DNA of 64,000 nucleotides. Origin: Heterobasidion occidentale (lineage: Eukaryota; Basidiomycota; Agaricomycetes; Russulales; Bondarzewiaceae). The DNA lies in the NCBI GenBank assembly GCA_039111635.1, contig JBCAQO010000012.1, positions 1,674,001-1,738,000 on the forward strand, given 5' to 3'. This document shows, piece by piece, positions 35,077 through 46,007 of the stretch. A model generated the notes under the pieces. The model saw only the letters and a program-made list of their open reading frames with translations. It searched no databases and had not been told where the DNA came from. Each line of letters opens with the position of its first letter. Positions within the stretch are counted from its first letter, which is position 1. Both the position numbers and the translations under genes were made by a program.

Positions 35077-36008
35077 TGTGTATGAGCGTCGATAAGGCGG
35101 TGGGAGAGCGCGGGGTGGGTGCGAGTGCGAGGACCGGGCAGGGCGGTTAAATGAGGGGAAGGGGATGCGGGGTAGGGCGGGGCGCAGTAACTCCGCGTGC
35201 GGGGCTCCGCTCGACAGGGCGGCGCTGCGTTCGCTAGTCGGTCACAGGGTCATCCGTCGACAGCGCCCAGTTGAACCAGAGTTGAGCCTGCCCCGGCTCC
35301 GGCTCCGACTCCCATCGCCCCTCCTGCCCACTCGCCCTGTCCCCGAAGCCGCTCCCGCCCTTGCTTGCACGCAAACAAGTATCAACCATGCTCGGCACGC
35401 ACTCGCCGCAGCCTATCGCGTTTCACTCCCAGTCCCGCGGCGTCCGTCCCGTGCTTGCGGCGCGAACTCGATTCGTCCGGTGTCCCACACTTGTGTATCC
35501 ACATGTATGCGCACGTCGGCACGTCGGCACGCTCATGTACATAGACATCCGTCGTGCCGAGCTCTGGGACCAATCCACCTCATTAATTCGGCCTCCACCA
35601 CTCTGTGGTGTGTTCCCTTTCTCTTGCCGCCCCGGAATACGTCGGGGTCGTTGCTCGCCGCCTTGCAGACGAGACGAAGAACATAGTTCAAGGTGCGTGC
35701 AAGGGTCTTGCGGGCCCCTTTCCGTCGTCGGGTGTGCACCGGGGCGGCGTCGTGCTTCGTCTAAATACGACCGCGCTCAGTGTCCATGTCCGCGTTTGAC
35801 AACTCGTAGTATATGGGAGAGCACCGCACATGCGTTTGACAGGCAGCGCAGTATCCAGGCAAGAGCATTCAGGGAGATGAAACGAAACGTCATGCGCGGA
35901 TCACGCTGTTTTCTTATCAGACCTTGCTCCAAGAAAGCACAACAAATCTTACAATAATGACATACACGAGCCCATAAAATACACTTGCTGTTTTTTTCCT
36001 TGCCAGGA
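35077..36008. other. Intergenic region
   Basis: 932 bases upstream of the carnitine acyltransferase and downstream of ADE8. Open frames on the plus strand (35165-35957) have no recognisable motif. I saw nothing firm beyond promoter space. Confidence 0.45.
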
Positions 36009-36758
36009 TCAAGTCACCGGCTTCACCTCGTCCAGGACCTTCCGCGTGCCTTCGACGATGATCTCCCACTCGACGCGATGCAGCCGCGCCTCGAACGCCT
36101 CCATCGTCTCCCCCTCCTCAAACGGCACCTCACGCACGACCACCGGCGCGCCCCGATCGACCGCGCGCACCACCCTGTGCACCATCGCCCCCGACGCAGC
36201 GATCTCTCCCCTACGGAACGCCTCGTACGCGCGCTCGATCGCGTGCGCGCCGTCGAACGCCCCGGGCAGCGCCGGGTGCAGGTTGATCACCGCGATCGGG
36301 CGCGCGGGGTCCACGCGCGGCACGCCGTCGAGCGCGCGGGCACCGCTCAGCGCGTCGAGGAACCCATCGCCCATGATGTGCATCCACCCCGCGAGCACGA
36401 CCGCGTCCGGCCGCGCGCGCAGCACGATGCGCGCGACCTCCGCGTCATAGTCCGCGCGGGAGTGTCCGGGTGCGCTTTGAGGTAGGGCTGGAGTGCGAGG
36501 TGGGCGGTGGGATCGGCGGGGAGGCGGAGGCTGCACGCGCGAGGCCCGCGGCGGCTTTGCGGTTGGAGAGGATGAGGACGATGGGGTTTGGGAGGGCGGG
36601 CGTGTTTTGGGCGTCGATGAGCGCTTGGAGGTTGGTGCCTGCGAGCGGGCAGGGCAATGCGGGGGTCTGTCAGGGATGGGAGAGATAAAAACAAGACGCA
36701 GGAGTACCCGAGCCCGAGATGAGAACACGATGCGTCGTTCTGGCGATTCGGTGGCCAT
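36009..36758 (-). CDS. ade8: Phosphoribosylglycinamide formyltransferase (GAR transformylase, ADE8 type)
   Basis: Third step of purine synthesis: formyl transfer from 10-formyltetrahydrofolate to GAR. The start MATESPERRIV is at 36758. An intron (G|GTACTC to CTCGCAG) interrupts GSG-TNLQALIDAQ. Family features: LILSNRKAAAGLARA, LALQPYLKAHP, DYDAEVARIVLRARPDAVVL, AGWMHIMGDGFLD, INLHPALPGAFDGAHAI (catalytic Asn and His) and AVDRGAPVV (catalytic Asp). The frame is broken near 36724-36728, at the GGGG run 36518-36521 and at the GGG run 36458-36460; each is explained by one missing base, and together the three restore the frame. It shares a 151-base promoter with ISA2. Confidence 0.8.
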   Translation of the reverse strand: MATESPERRIVFSSRARVLLRLVFISPIPDRPPHCPARSQAPTSKRSSTPKTRPPSQTPSSSSSPTAKPPRASRVQPPPPRRSHRPPRTPALPQSAPGHSRADYDAEVARIVLRARPDAVVLAGWMHIMGDGFLDALSGARALDGVPRVDPARPIAVINLHPALPGAFDGAHAIERAYEAFRRGEIAASGAMVHRVVRAVDRGAPVVVREVPFEEGETMEAFEARLHRVEWEIIVEGTRKVLDEVKPVT

Positions 36759-36909
36759 TTTGAAGATGCGCGGACGATGGATCTTGCCAAACCGTGAAGC
36801 AAAAATCTCATGTACAACCCTAAGTATCACGTGACTTATCACCGTGGACCTAACCCCATTCTAGTGTTTCCGTCAGTCAGCACGACCGAACACTCTTCCT
36901 CCCGGCCTA
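36759..36909. promoter_or_regulatory. Bidirectional ADE8/ISA2 promoter with a TCACGTGA E-box
   Basis: Only 151 bases separate the two start codons. The palindrome TCACGTGA lies at 36827-36834, about midway. This is the type of site bound by bHLH factors such as Cbf1. It could serve both genes. Confidence 0.5.
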
Positions 36910-37631
36910 ATGTCTTCCTCCCTCGCTCGCTCGTCGCCTCGCATCCTTCAAGCTGTCTGTCTACGACCACGACCTTATCTTCGCCATGCCCTCCGCTACT
37001 TCACTCCTGCACTGACCGCGATACCCCGACGAGCGTTTACTTCGACTCCACCACGTCCAATCGAAGTTTCCGCCCGACCCCAAATCGAGCCGGCGGTCCT
37101 CTTGTCACATCCGTCGCCACAGGATCTTGAAGAGGCTGAAATAGACGCAGAGCTGATACCCCCTCGAGAGGCCGTGGTGAAGATCACGGACCGCGCCGCC
37201 CACGTTCGTCGCACATTTCTCATGCAGTCAGCTACTGATCGCCGTGCGACGGAACAGCAACTGTTGAATATCACGTACGCGAGGCGAATCCCGATGCGGG
37301 GCTGCGCATATCCGTCGAGTCAGGAGGGTGCACGGATACCAGTACAAGATGGCGCTCACGAAACACCGAGAGCCGGACGACTAGTACGCCGTACCTCCGT
37401 CTCCTCTCTCCACATGACCACTCACGCCCGTTCACGCGCCGCAGCCACTTCTCGCGGCGGGACATCGCCCCCTCGAACGTGTACGTGGACGCCGTGTCGC
37501 TACCGCTCCTGAAAGGCGCGACGATCGACTACGCGACGGAGCTCATCGGCAGCTCGTTTCGCATATTGGACAACCCGCAGGCGAAGGGCTCCGGGTGCGG
37601 CTGCGGGGTCAGCTGGGAGGCAAATATCTAG
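36910..37631 (+). CDS. isa2: Mitochondrial iron-sulfur cluster assembly protein ISA2 (A-type, HesB/IscA)
   Basis: Late-acting carrier of the mitochondrial Fe-S pathway. Exons 36910-37383 and 37445-37631. The N-terminus (MSSSLARSSPRILQ... RRAFTSTPPRP) is Arg/Ser-rich without acidic residues, a good mitochondrial presequence. The core shows LRISVESGGCTGYQYKMAL with the first conserved Cys, NVYVDAVSLPLLKGATIDYA and the C-terminal GSGCGCGVSWEA with the paired Cys. The frame shifts twice, near 37273-37275 (ACGTACGC) and at the GG 37334-37335 (ACGGATACC); one missing base at each restores the family reading. Confidence 0.85.
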
Positions 37632-38521
37632 CGCGGTACCTTCTTTGTTTTCTCAGTGGACGTGTGGTGTGCGATATAATACGTGGTTTCACCCTGCTCA
37701 TCGCGACGGCACACGATGTGCAATTCGCCGCTCGTGCAACCTTCCGTTTGCCTCGTGCGATGCGTGAGTCGATGCCCGGTGACAGGTTGGTCTCCCCTGC
37801 TGGCCAATTATAAACGATGCAGATATATCAGGCAACTCGATAGAAAGGAGCCGGCGATGCTATTTCCTCGAGGCAAGCTACCCATTCCGCTTCATTTCCC
37901 TGATACTATCTCCGCACGGTGAGCAGCTGTGTTGACAGACCTGGCCCAAACGTTGTGGTCAAACGTCACCGCGTAAATAAATGGTGGAGATAGGGGGAAC
38001 GCTACAATTTGTATCTAAGGGCTACATGTATGCACGATGAGCACTGAGCACTGCCTTCATTCTCAATTTGACCCAGAGACAAAGCCCGCACGAAGCACAT
38101 TCATTTGCCTATTTGCTCGTGCACGGGTCCAATTCCCAATCCCCAATCCGAAGTTGTCGCCCTTGAACTTAAAGATCGAAGCAGTGCGTGTCGGCGTCAA
38201 AACGAGGGGCTAGTGCGAGGGAATGTTCCAGTCAACACGTCGTGTATAAATAAGTGATACCTCAGGACAACTCTCTGGAGAAAATGACTATTGTACTGAC
38301 AACGAAGGGGCGAAAGAATGGTTTAACGGTATCCGTGACAGCTTCAGAAGAGTCCTTGAACTGATGAAAAGTGGGGGCGCGATCGCTCGTATCGCACCTT
38401 CAGACCCTGAATAAATTAGAAGGTGCTATAGAACATCAGCGGACTTGAGCACCGCGGAAACTTCGCGGAGGGTATCAACGAACAGTTTGAGCGTTCGATC
38501 GGTCGTATAAGGATACCTTGC
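37632..38521. other. Convergent intergenic region
   Basis: 890 bases between the stops of ISA2 (plus) and the phosphatase (minus). No convincing frame, repeat or RNA was seen. Confidence 0.5.
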
Positions 38522-39163
38522 TTACTTCGAGCTCTGCGTGCGCACGGGGGCGAGCGGCCGCCACTGGCGCTCCCACTCCTCGAGACAGCGAACGAAGCCT
38601 GGGTTGGGCTTGATGCACGCTCGCCGCTGCCTTACGAATGCGGCGGCGGCCTGGTAAGACATGCCACGTTTGCGGATGAGGTAGGCGATGACGACCGATG
38701 CGGAGCGAGATACACCCTGTTCGTGTGTGAAGAAGAGGATCAATACATGTGTTGGGGCGCCGCGGCGCGCGCACCTGATGACAGTGTACAAGGACGTTCT
38801 GGCCTCGGGACAGAGCCGAGTCGATCGACTCGACGGCGTCTTCGAGGTGCGGCTTAGATCGGCGCTTTCAATATCCTGGATATCGATCCGATAAGTGGAC
38901 ACGCCATCTGCACCACTCGAGGGAGTCCAGAAGCCGTCGAGGACTTGGACTATGTGACGGATATTGTGCTCCTTTAGGAGAGTCGGCTCGAGGACAGCGG
39001 CGAAGGAGCCAAGATAAAGTGCCCCTTGGCCTGCTAGTGACGGAGGTGAATGATGCGAGGGATATGATGGGTGCTGAGGAGGTGCGGCGGGGAGAATGAG
39101 GTGCATCGGGGTACACATGGCCTGTGTGACTTCTGGGGGGAGTCCGGCGAAACTGATCATCAT
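38522..39163 (-). CDS. Dual-specificity protein phosphatase
   Basis: Removes phosphate from Tyr and Ser/Thr residues, typically of MAP kinases. Starts MMISFAGLPPEVTQAM; a Pro/His/Ser-rich stretch precedes the catalytic core: LYLGSFAAVLEPTLLKEHNI, YRIDIQDIESADL (general acid region), then NVLVHCHQ interrupted by an intron (38717-38774) and GVSRSASVVIAYLIRKRGMS. The active-site signature HC-X5-R reads H-C-H-Q-G-V-S-R. The C-terminus is IKPNPGFVRCLEEWERQW plus a short tail. The frame shifts near 38853-38857; one missing A restores PHLEDAVESIDSALSRGQN. Confidence 0.85.
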   Translation of the reverse strand: MMISFAGLPPEVTQAMCTPMHLILPAAPPQHPSYPSHHSPPSLAGQGALYLGSFAAVLEPTLLKEHNIRHIVQVLDGFWTPSSGADGVSTYRIDIQDIESADLSRTSKTPSSRSTRLCPEARTSLYTVIRCARRGAPTHVLILFFTHEQGVSRSASVVIAYLIRKRGMSYQAAAAFVRQRRACIKPNPGFVRCLEEWERQWRPLAPVRTQSSK

Positions 39164-40170
39164 TGCTGGGTTTGACGACGACGACGACGACGACGAAGAC
39201 AGGGAGGAGAGAGGTGGACATACGACGAAGGGGTTGGCTCGGGTTTATAAGGTAAGGCCCAGCTAGGCCTTGTTTGTGGGGGTTGGTGAAAGGCAGCGGC
39301 ATGACGTGCCTCGCCACTCCACAAATACCGCGGCTCGTGACGCCAAAGCCGAGACTGGTTCCGGCCCTTGCTCCACCATGATGGCCAACCGAAACCTCTC
39401 TAGAGTGCATCCACACCCATCGATTCGTGGACACCGCCAGGGTGGTTGCCTCGAGGCGACAGTCTAGGCGTATGTCTTCTGTGTCAAACCTTTGCGGCAT
39501 GTTTGCCCCTCGGGCTGCACGATTCAGGAAGCGCTTGGTTTTGTACCCCCTGACTTCCGAGCTGACTCGCTCGACGCAGAGTACTGACGAAAGAAGATCT
39601 GGCAGCAGGCTCACGTTCTCTGACTCCCACCGGTCTAGATCTTTTGATCGCATTTGCTGTCCCATTGATAGTGGGCAGCACATTTTCGGTCAGGAAGTAG
39701 GCCGCAAGATCCGTGACATCCTCTCACCTAACACCCCCACTAAACACTGTTCCGCTCTCTTGAATGTTTCGGTCTTTGCTTGTCTCACTGTGGCGTGAAC
39801 GTAAAATCATCTTTGGTCAATTGCGTAGTCAGGGTGCATTACCTGGAACGTCTGGTTTGTTGCGTTCTTGTAGGCGTCAATACAAATGGATCTACAGGAG
39901 CGGAAGCGGGGAAGAGGAAATCAATTCTGTGAAACAGGATGCACCGGGGAAAATGCCTATAAAAGGCTGAGAGTTCCCACGCACAGGCCTCGTTGCGATG
40001 ACCTAATGATCCAAGCTGTGCCAATTGGGAAGGGGACCGATTTAAGGCCCGCTTAAGAGCCCGCCTCGTATCACGGTCAACAGCACCCTTCACTCGCCGT
40101 CACCACCAACAGTGTCGCCTGCCTTCTCTCTTTCTCTCCTTACCATCTCCTACACGCTCTTAATATCTTC
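39164..40170. other. Divergent promoter region of phosphatase and RHO1 genes
   Basis: About 1 kb. On the phosphatase side there is a CGA/GAC trinucleotide repeat (about 39176-39200) just before the ATG and a TTTATAAGG TATA-like element near 39242-39250. On the RHO1 side there is a C/T-rich leader (TTCTCTCTTTCTCTCC) at about 40120-40140. A minus-strand frame at 39484-39683 shows no motif. Confidence 0.4.
39176..39200. repeat. GAC trinucleotide microsatellite in the phosphatase leader
   Basis: About eight uninterrupted GAC/ACG units directly upstream of the phosphatase start codon, probably in its 5' untranslated region. Confidence 0.8.
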
Positions 40171-41096
40171 ATGTCTGAAATCCGCAGAAAGCTCGTCATA
40201 GTTGGAGATGGTGCCTGCGGCAAGGTCAACACAGTTTCCACTTGCCTCGACTATTCAGTCTACTGATATTATTTCTTTGCGATACAGACCTGTCTGTTAA
40301 TCGTCTTCCAAGGGAACTTTCCCCGAGGTGCGTGCCACTCGCTTCCTTCTCTAGCTTCGAATATCTATCGCTCACGCCCCGCTATCTTACTTTCACGAAT
40401 ATTTCTACTGCGATTGAACCTTTCATTACGCGATAGGTTTATGTGCCGACCGTGTTTGAGAACTACGTCGCCGATGTCGAGGTTGATGGCAAGCACGTCG
40501 AGCTCGCGTTATGGGATACTGCCGGACAGGAAGATTACGATCGTCTTCGGCCCTTGAGTTACCCAGACTCCCACGTCATCCTCATCTGCTTCGCCGTTGA
40601 CTCCCCAGACTCGCTTGATAACGTTCAAGAGAAGGTACGGGTTTTCTTTCCAGTACCCTTCCTCGCTTTCATCCATCATGTTTGGATGTTCGCATCGCTT
40701 TGGGGTCAGCTGACTAATGCCTATGACAACATTGTCATTACGCCCTGTAGTGGATTTCCGAAGTCATGCACTTCTGTGCTGGTCTCCCCATCATCCTCGT
40801 CGGCTGCAAGAAGGATCTCAGGCGTGAGCCGCGGGTGATTGAAGAGTTGAGGAAGACGAGTCAACGACCGGTGACCCCCGAGGAGGTTCGTCCACCTTTT
40901 GCGCCCAGCTTGGCACAACGCTGACGTCTTATTCTAGGGCATGGCTGTCGCTCAAAAGATTGGCGCCAAGCACTATCTGGAATGTTCGGCCAAGTCTGGA
41001 GAGGGCGTGCGCGAAGTTTTCCAGTATGCGACAAGGGCGGCCCTCTTGAGCCGGTCCCAGGGACGCAAGAAGCACTCGCACTGCGTAGTGCTCTAA
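40171..41096 (+). CDS. rho1: Rho1-type small GTPase
   Basis: Membrane-anchored switch controlling beta-glucan synthase, the cell-integrity kinase cascade and actin. Exons 40171-40224, 40288-40327, 40437-40634, 40751-40885 and 40938-41096. Motifs: GDGACGK|T P-loop split by intron 1, [16 protein letters not shown] (effector loop), [23 protein letters not shown] and ECSAKSG. The C-terminus [10 protein letters not shown] has a polybasic stretch and a CAAX box (CVVL, geranylgeranyl type). Exon 2 is 40 bases where 42 are expected: around 40305-40310 the family Phe-Ser-Lys reads as if two bases were missing. Confidence 0.93.
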
Positions 41097-41575
41097 TCGT
41101 CTCTCCGCACTATTCTCGCGCGTGACGCTGGCAACATCTTCTCTTGGTTTATCCATGCATCCAACACCCACGCATTCCTCCGCCCTCTGCATACCCCCGC
41201 TAGTAGTCGTCCGTGATAGTAGTATTTCTCTGCGGCCCTTTTCGACTGTTCGCCTGCCCTGTATCTCCCATAGCAGTAACCTTGCCTTACATGGTTTGCT
41301 CAAGCTCATCGTCGGTATACATATCTCGTCCGCGTTTACGTTTATCACGCCTCCATTTGCCTCGTTTCATCCTGACGCTATATAAGATATCAATGATTGG
41401 TCTAGGACAGTGTCTCCTTGTACATGAGATGAGCACTGTAGTTGATGAACGGTGATTGCATCTTCCGAATGATGGGAAATGACCCGGTTCGTGTCAGCGG
41501 AGCAACATTGTGGCGCTCCTGACTCCTTGCATCCATACCACATGTTGCACTCATGACTGCTCGAATTGTTATCCG
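41097..41575. other. Intergenic region
   Basis: 479 bases between RHO1 and the next plus-strand gene. It holds the 3' end of RHO1 and a promoter; no clear motif. Confidence 0.45.
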
Positions 41576-43083
41576 ATGCAACAACTTTCCCGCTGTACTC
41601 GTGTTGATCACAAGTCGACGCAGCTAGCGTCGACATCTGCGCTCGCTGCGCTGCTGGTAACTGCATCCATATCGTGCTTCTTCACCGCATTCTACTTGGC
41701 CACAGCTTTCCCGGAAGGCCAGTTGGAATCAGTCGAACGGGCCTATCTCCTTCCAATGCCGGCGCCCGAAACCTCCTTGGTTGCAAATCAATCGCCGCTT
41801 CAAGTCTACGGTCTTGATCCCGACAAAAAATACCTGGCATATCTTCCGCACAGCGGCTTCCACAACCAACGCATCGCCTTTGAGAACGGTCTCGTGCTCG
41901 CGCGCATGTTGAACCGAACGCTGATCGTCCCGCCCGTCCGTCTGGGAGTAGAGCCAATTCCCTACTCTCCGTTCGACGAATTACTCGAGCAGCTGAGGAT
42001 CTCGGACGACAAAGCTGGCTCGGTACAATGCTTGGGCGCTCCTTGGTACCTCACGGTTCGCCCTGAATGCTCTGATTTAGACCCTCTTGGATACACTCAC
42101 GTTGCATGGAACTCGATCTTAGACCTGAGCTCTGTAGAGACCGAGCAGCCGCTGCATTATATCACCGGATTCAATTATCATGGCTCCTCGAACGCTCGCC
42201 CGATGACACAGAGATCTTTGTTCTCAAGGACAATAACACTTACGACTACCGATTCATCGATTCCCTCCCTCCCTCCACTGGGCCCGCTCTCTCCAGATAT
42301 AGCTTGTCTCTCCAGATAATCTCCCTGTCTGAATCCCCTGCAAAGCTGATACAACTCGGTACGCTCTTTGGGTCCACTAGGCTACATCTGAAGGTGCCCG
42401 CCAACAAGAAGCTGCGAAAGTCCATCAGAGAACGGATGGTCTTCTCCAACCCGCTCCTCCTGCGCGCCGCCCACGAAGTAGCTGATCTTCTGGGCGCGAC
42501 TTACCTTGGCGCGCACATCCGCATCGGCAGCGGCCATTTCCAGCACCACGGGACTTACCACGCGCGGGCGGTGTGGTACAAGCTACTCCAACGCGTTCTG
42601 GGCTTCTCGCTCGGGGCTGCCAGGGCGATGGAGCTAGGTTTTGACGCCTCGTCTGCGACCTTGCCATGTCCGTCTGTGATTCTCCCAGACTGGCCTGCCA
42701 TTCGCTCGCCTCATGCGCCCCTCCCGCCGCTTCTCGGGTCTAGTAGGCTGCCGTGCAGACGTCCACTGCACACTTCTCCAAATCTCTTGAAGCTTAACGT
42801 CCCCCTGTTTATCTCGACTGACTCTCCAGAACCTGATCTTGACCCTGCGCTTCAATTGTTCCTCGACTCGTTCCCGTGCACTTTCTTCCTCTCTGATTTT
42901 CTCTGGGGAAGTAGCGACGCCAATCCCGTCGATGGGCTGCTTCAAATGGGAGCCGGCTCTCTTGTCAATCCCCGGGATAAGCGATCGCTGATGCCTTTTC
43001 TTGAGCCTTTTTTGGACGCGATGGTCGTCAGCCATGCATGGGGCGTCGCTGGCACGGATGGAAGCACGTTCAGTAGTTTGTAG
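41576..43083 (+). CDS. O-fucosyltransferase-like type II membrane glycosyltransferase
   Basis: Starts MQQLSRCTRVDHKSTQLAS, then one N-terminal membrane anchor (LAALLVTASISCFFTAFYLATAF). The luminal part begins with the donor-binding-like segment LAYLPHSGFHNQRIAFENGL, then ARMLNRTLIVPPVRLG, a pattern shared by GDP-fucose O-fucosyltransferase relatives in mushrooms. Later come YLGAHIRIGSGHF (HxRxG-like) and FISTDSP. The segment is nearly intronless. The frame shifts around 42175-42185; one missing base joins ITGFNY to SWLLERSPDDTEIFVLKD. No fucose-specific residue can be proved here, so the donor sugar is uncertain. Confidence 0.6.
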
Positions 43084-43314
43084 AAGACGTGCTGTGGAGG
43101 CGGTATCACGGATGGGAGATTGTACAGCGTGGATAGTGCGGTAGTTTATGAGAGTTTTCAGAGTAGCTCTGATGCATCTGATGACTCCATTTGTCGCGCA
43201 ATTGGAGAATCAAGTGAGGGAATATCACAAGCGTGGAGATATCAGATAAGATTAAGATAACACGCATCTTGAGCCCCTGGACTGCCTGCAGGTTGCTCGT
43301 CGTCATCCTCAACC

Positions 43315-46007
43315 ATGTCCACCGCGTTCAGGCTCGCCCTGCGGTCCATACATCCCCATCGGCATCCTCCGCTCTCACATCCATGTATGCGCGCGGCGTT
43401 CTTCCGCTCGTTCCAGCACCTTGCACCGCAGAAGCCGCAGCCGAAAGAGTCCAAGCCGATCCAGAACCAGCCTCCGAGCCAGGCCTCGTCCAAAACCGCG
43501 CAGAGTCTGGTTGCCGACAACACCGATGTCTCAAATTCAGAGCAGAGGAGGAGGGATTGGTCCATCATTCGTAGGCTTGCCGTCAATCTCTGGCCCAAGA
43601 ACGACTGGGGAACGCGGGGGCGCGTCCTCCTTGGCGTGGGTTTTCTCGTGAGCGGAAAGGTGGGTACAAGCTTTACTTCTCAGACACGATGGGATTTTTC
43701 GTCTGCAAGCCCTGCACCTTGAGCTCCGCAGGTGCACTGAGCCTTGCAGCACATGGTTATACTTTCTGACATGAACACGACCGTTCATCGTAATTTAGAT
43801 TCTTAACGTCCAAGTGCCATTCTTTTTCAAACAAATTATCGACACCCTCAACATCCCTGTCACCTCTGATTCTACTGTATGGGTCGTGTGTGGTTCCATC
43901 ATCCTCGGTTGTATGTCAGTTCTCTCCGTATTTGAATATTCTTCACGTTTTCATCCTCCAACTATGCTGAACGCCGTGCCCTTGCAGATGGTGCCGCACG
44001 TATCAGCGCAACGCTTTTTGGAGAACTTCTGAATGCTGTCTTCGCTAACGTTGGTCAGCGTGCTATTCGTAAAGTGGCTCGCGAGACCTTCGAGCATCTC
44101 CTCAATCTCGATCTCAAGTTTCACCTCTCGAGACAAACAGGCGGTCTGACCCGCGCCATCGATCGGGGTACCAAGTTCGTGCATTTTTCTTCTCCCGTTG
44201 TCATTGCTTCCCACTGACAGCCTTCGCAGAGGCATTACGTTCATTCTACAAGCGATCCTATTCCGCGTCGTCCCAACCGCTCTAGAAATATCTCTAGTGT
44301 GTGGTATTCTGGCAAGTCCTACATTGCATCATGTTACTCAAATGGCATTCACGACGATAGACGTAGACCTATAATTTTGGATGGGACTACGCGGCCATCA
44401 CCATAGCTACAATGGCAGCGTACACCTGGTTCACTGTGCGCACGACCGCTTGGAGGTGTGCCTTTTTCCCTTCATCCATCAAACATAGTCGTAATGATGT
44501 CTGCTCAGGACTCGCTTCCGGAGAGATGCGAACGCAGCCGACAACAAGGCTGCGACAATCGCCGTTGACTCGCTGATCAACTACGAAGCCGTCAAGGTAG
44601 GGTAGATGCGCTGCCTTGTCAGCTTGTCACTCGCCTGAATTTCCCTATTCAGCACTTTAACAACGAGAAGTACGAGATCATGCAGTACGACAAGCACCTC
44701 GCATCTTACGAGAAAGCGTCCGTCAAAATTGCCACGTCGCTTGCATATCTCAATTCTGGGCAGAATGTCATCTTCTCAACTGCTCTGACTGGCATGATGT
44801 TCCTGGCCGCACAAGGAGTAGTCAATGGTAACAAAGTCGAACATATATTCCAAATATTGCGATTCATGTCGACTCAGGTACGATGACCGTCGGCGACCTC
44901 GTCATGGCCAACCAACTCGTGTTTCAATTATCCTTGCCTCTGAACTTCCTCGGGACGATCTACCGCGAAATCAGACAAAGCCTCCTCGACATGGAGGTAC
45001 TCTTCAACATCCAAGCGCAGAACACCCCGCCGAAGGTTGCTCCCTTTTACCTGTGAACGCATCTGATCTATGTTAATCTCCTGATAGGATGCTCCTGATG
45101 CAAAGCCCCTTGACCTCACTGGGGGTTCGATCACCTTCGAAAATGTCGCATTCGCTTACAACCCCGCTCGCCCCATTTTCCGCTCTCTGTCCTTCGCCAT
45201 CCCTGCCGGCAAGAAAGTCGCCATCGTCGGTCCCTCTGGCTGTGGCAAATCGACTGTCTTCCGCCTGCTCTACCGCTTCTATACGCCTTCGTCAGGGCGG
45301 ATCCTGATCGATGGCCAAGATATATCGAAAGTGCAAATGGAGTCTTTAAGAAGGCGGGTGGGCGTTGTGCCGCAGGACACCCCTCTGTTCCATGCAGACA
45401 TCATGCATAACGTCAGGTATGGGCGACTGGATGCGAGTGACGAGGAAGTTGTGGAGGCAGCGCGGAAGGCACATGTGCACGAGACGGTCATGAAGCTTCC
45501 TGATGGATACAAGACCACGGTAGGTGAGCGCGGATTAATGATCTCCGGCGGAGAGAAGCAGCGACTTGCAGTGGCCAGGGTGCTATTGAAGGACCCGCCA
45601 ATACTGTTCTTCGACGAAGCGGTGAGACGACAATCGTTCTGTTTGCGGGCTTGACTCATCTGTGTGTAGACTTCTGCTTTGGATGCACACACTGAGTCGG
45701 AGCTCATGAAGAACATCAATTCAACGCTGCTGGATCGAGCGCGGACTAGTATCTTCATCGCGCATCGTCTGCGCACCGTCGTCGAAGCAGGTTTGTTTAT
45801 CTTGCACACCTCCTCAAGAGTTGTACGGGTCCTTAACGTGTATCCTCCCCCGCGTGGTCAGACCTCATCATCGTCTTGAAGGAAGGAGAAGTAGTCGAGC
45901 AGGGGACGCATGAGGAGCTGATCAAGGCGGGAGGCTTGTATCACGGCATGTGGCAGCAGCAAGCTGCGGATGTTTTCATGGAGGACTCGCCGGCTCCTGT
46001 CGAGTAA
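43315..46007 (+). CDS. atm1: Mitochondrial ABC transporter ATM1
   Basis: Half-transporter of the inner mitochondrial membrane that exports a glutathione-linked sulfur species for cytosolic Fe-S assembly. Exon 1 (43315-43659) carries an Arg/Ser-rich presequence ([17 protein letters not shown]). Further exons include 43799-43910 and 43988-44174. Membrane part: [66 protein letters not shown]. Nucleotide-binding domain: Walker [11 protein letters not shown]-loop VPQDTPLF, signature [18 protein letters not shown], Walker B ILFFDEA, then TSALDAHTE and IAHRLRTV. The intron starting at 44312 uses a GC donor (CTG|GCAAGT) and ends at 44366. The frame looks intact. Confidence 0.95.

Noticed and set aside
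35165..35957. Plus-strand frames between the carnitine acyltransferase and ADE8
   Set aside because: Low-information Arg/Pro-rich translations without splice structure or family resemblance.
39484..39683. Minus-strand frame upstream of the phosphatase
   Set aside because: No motif; better explained as promoter sequence.
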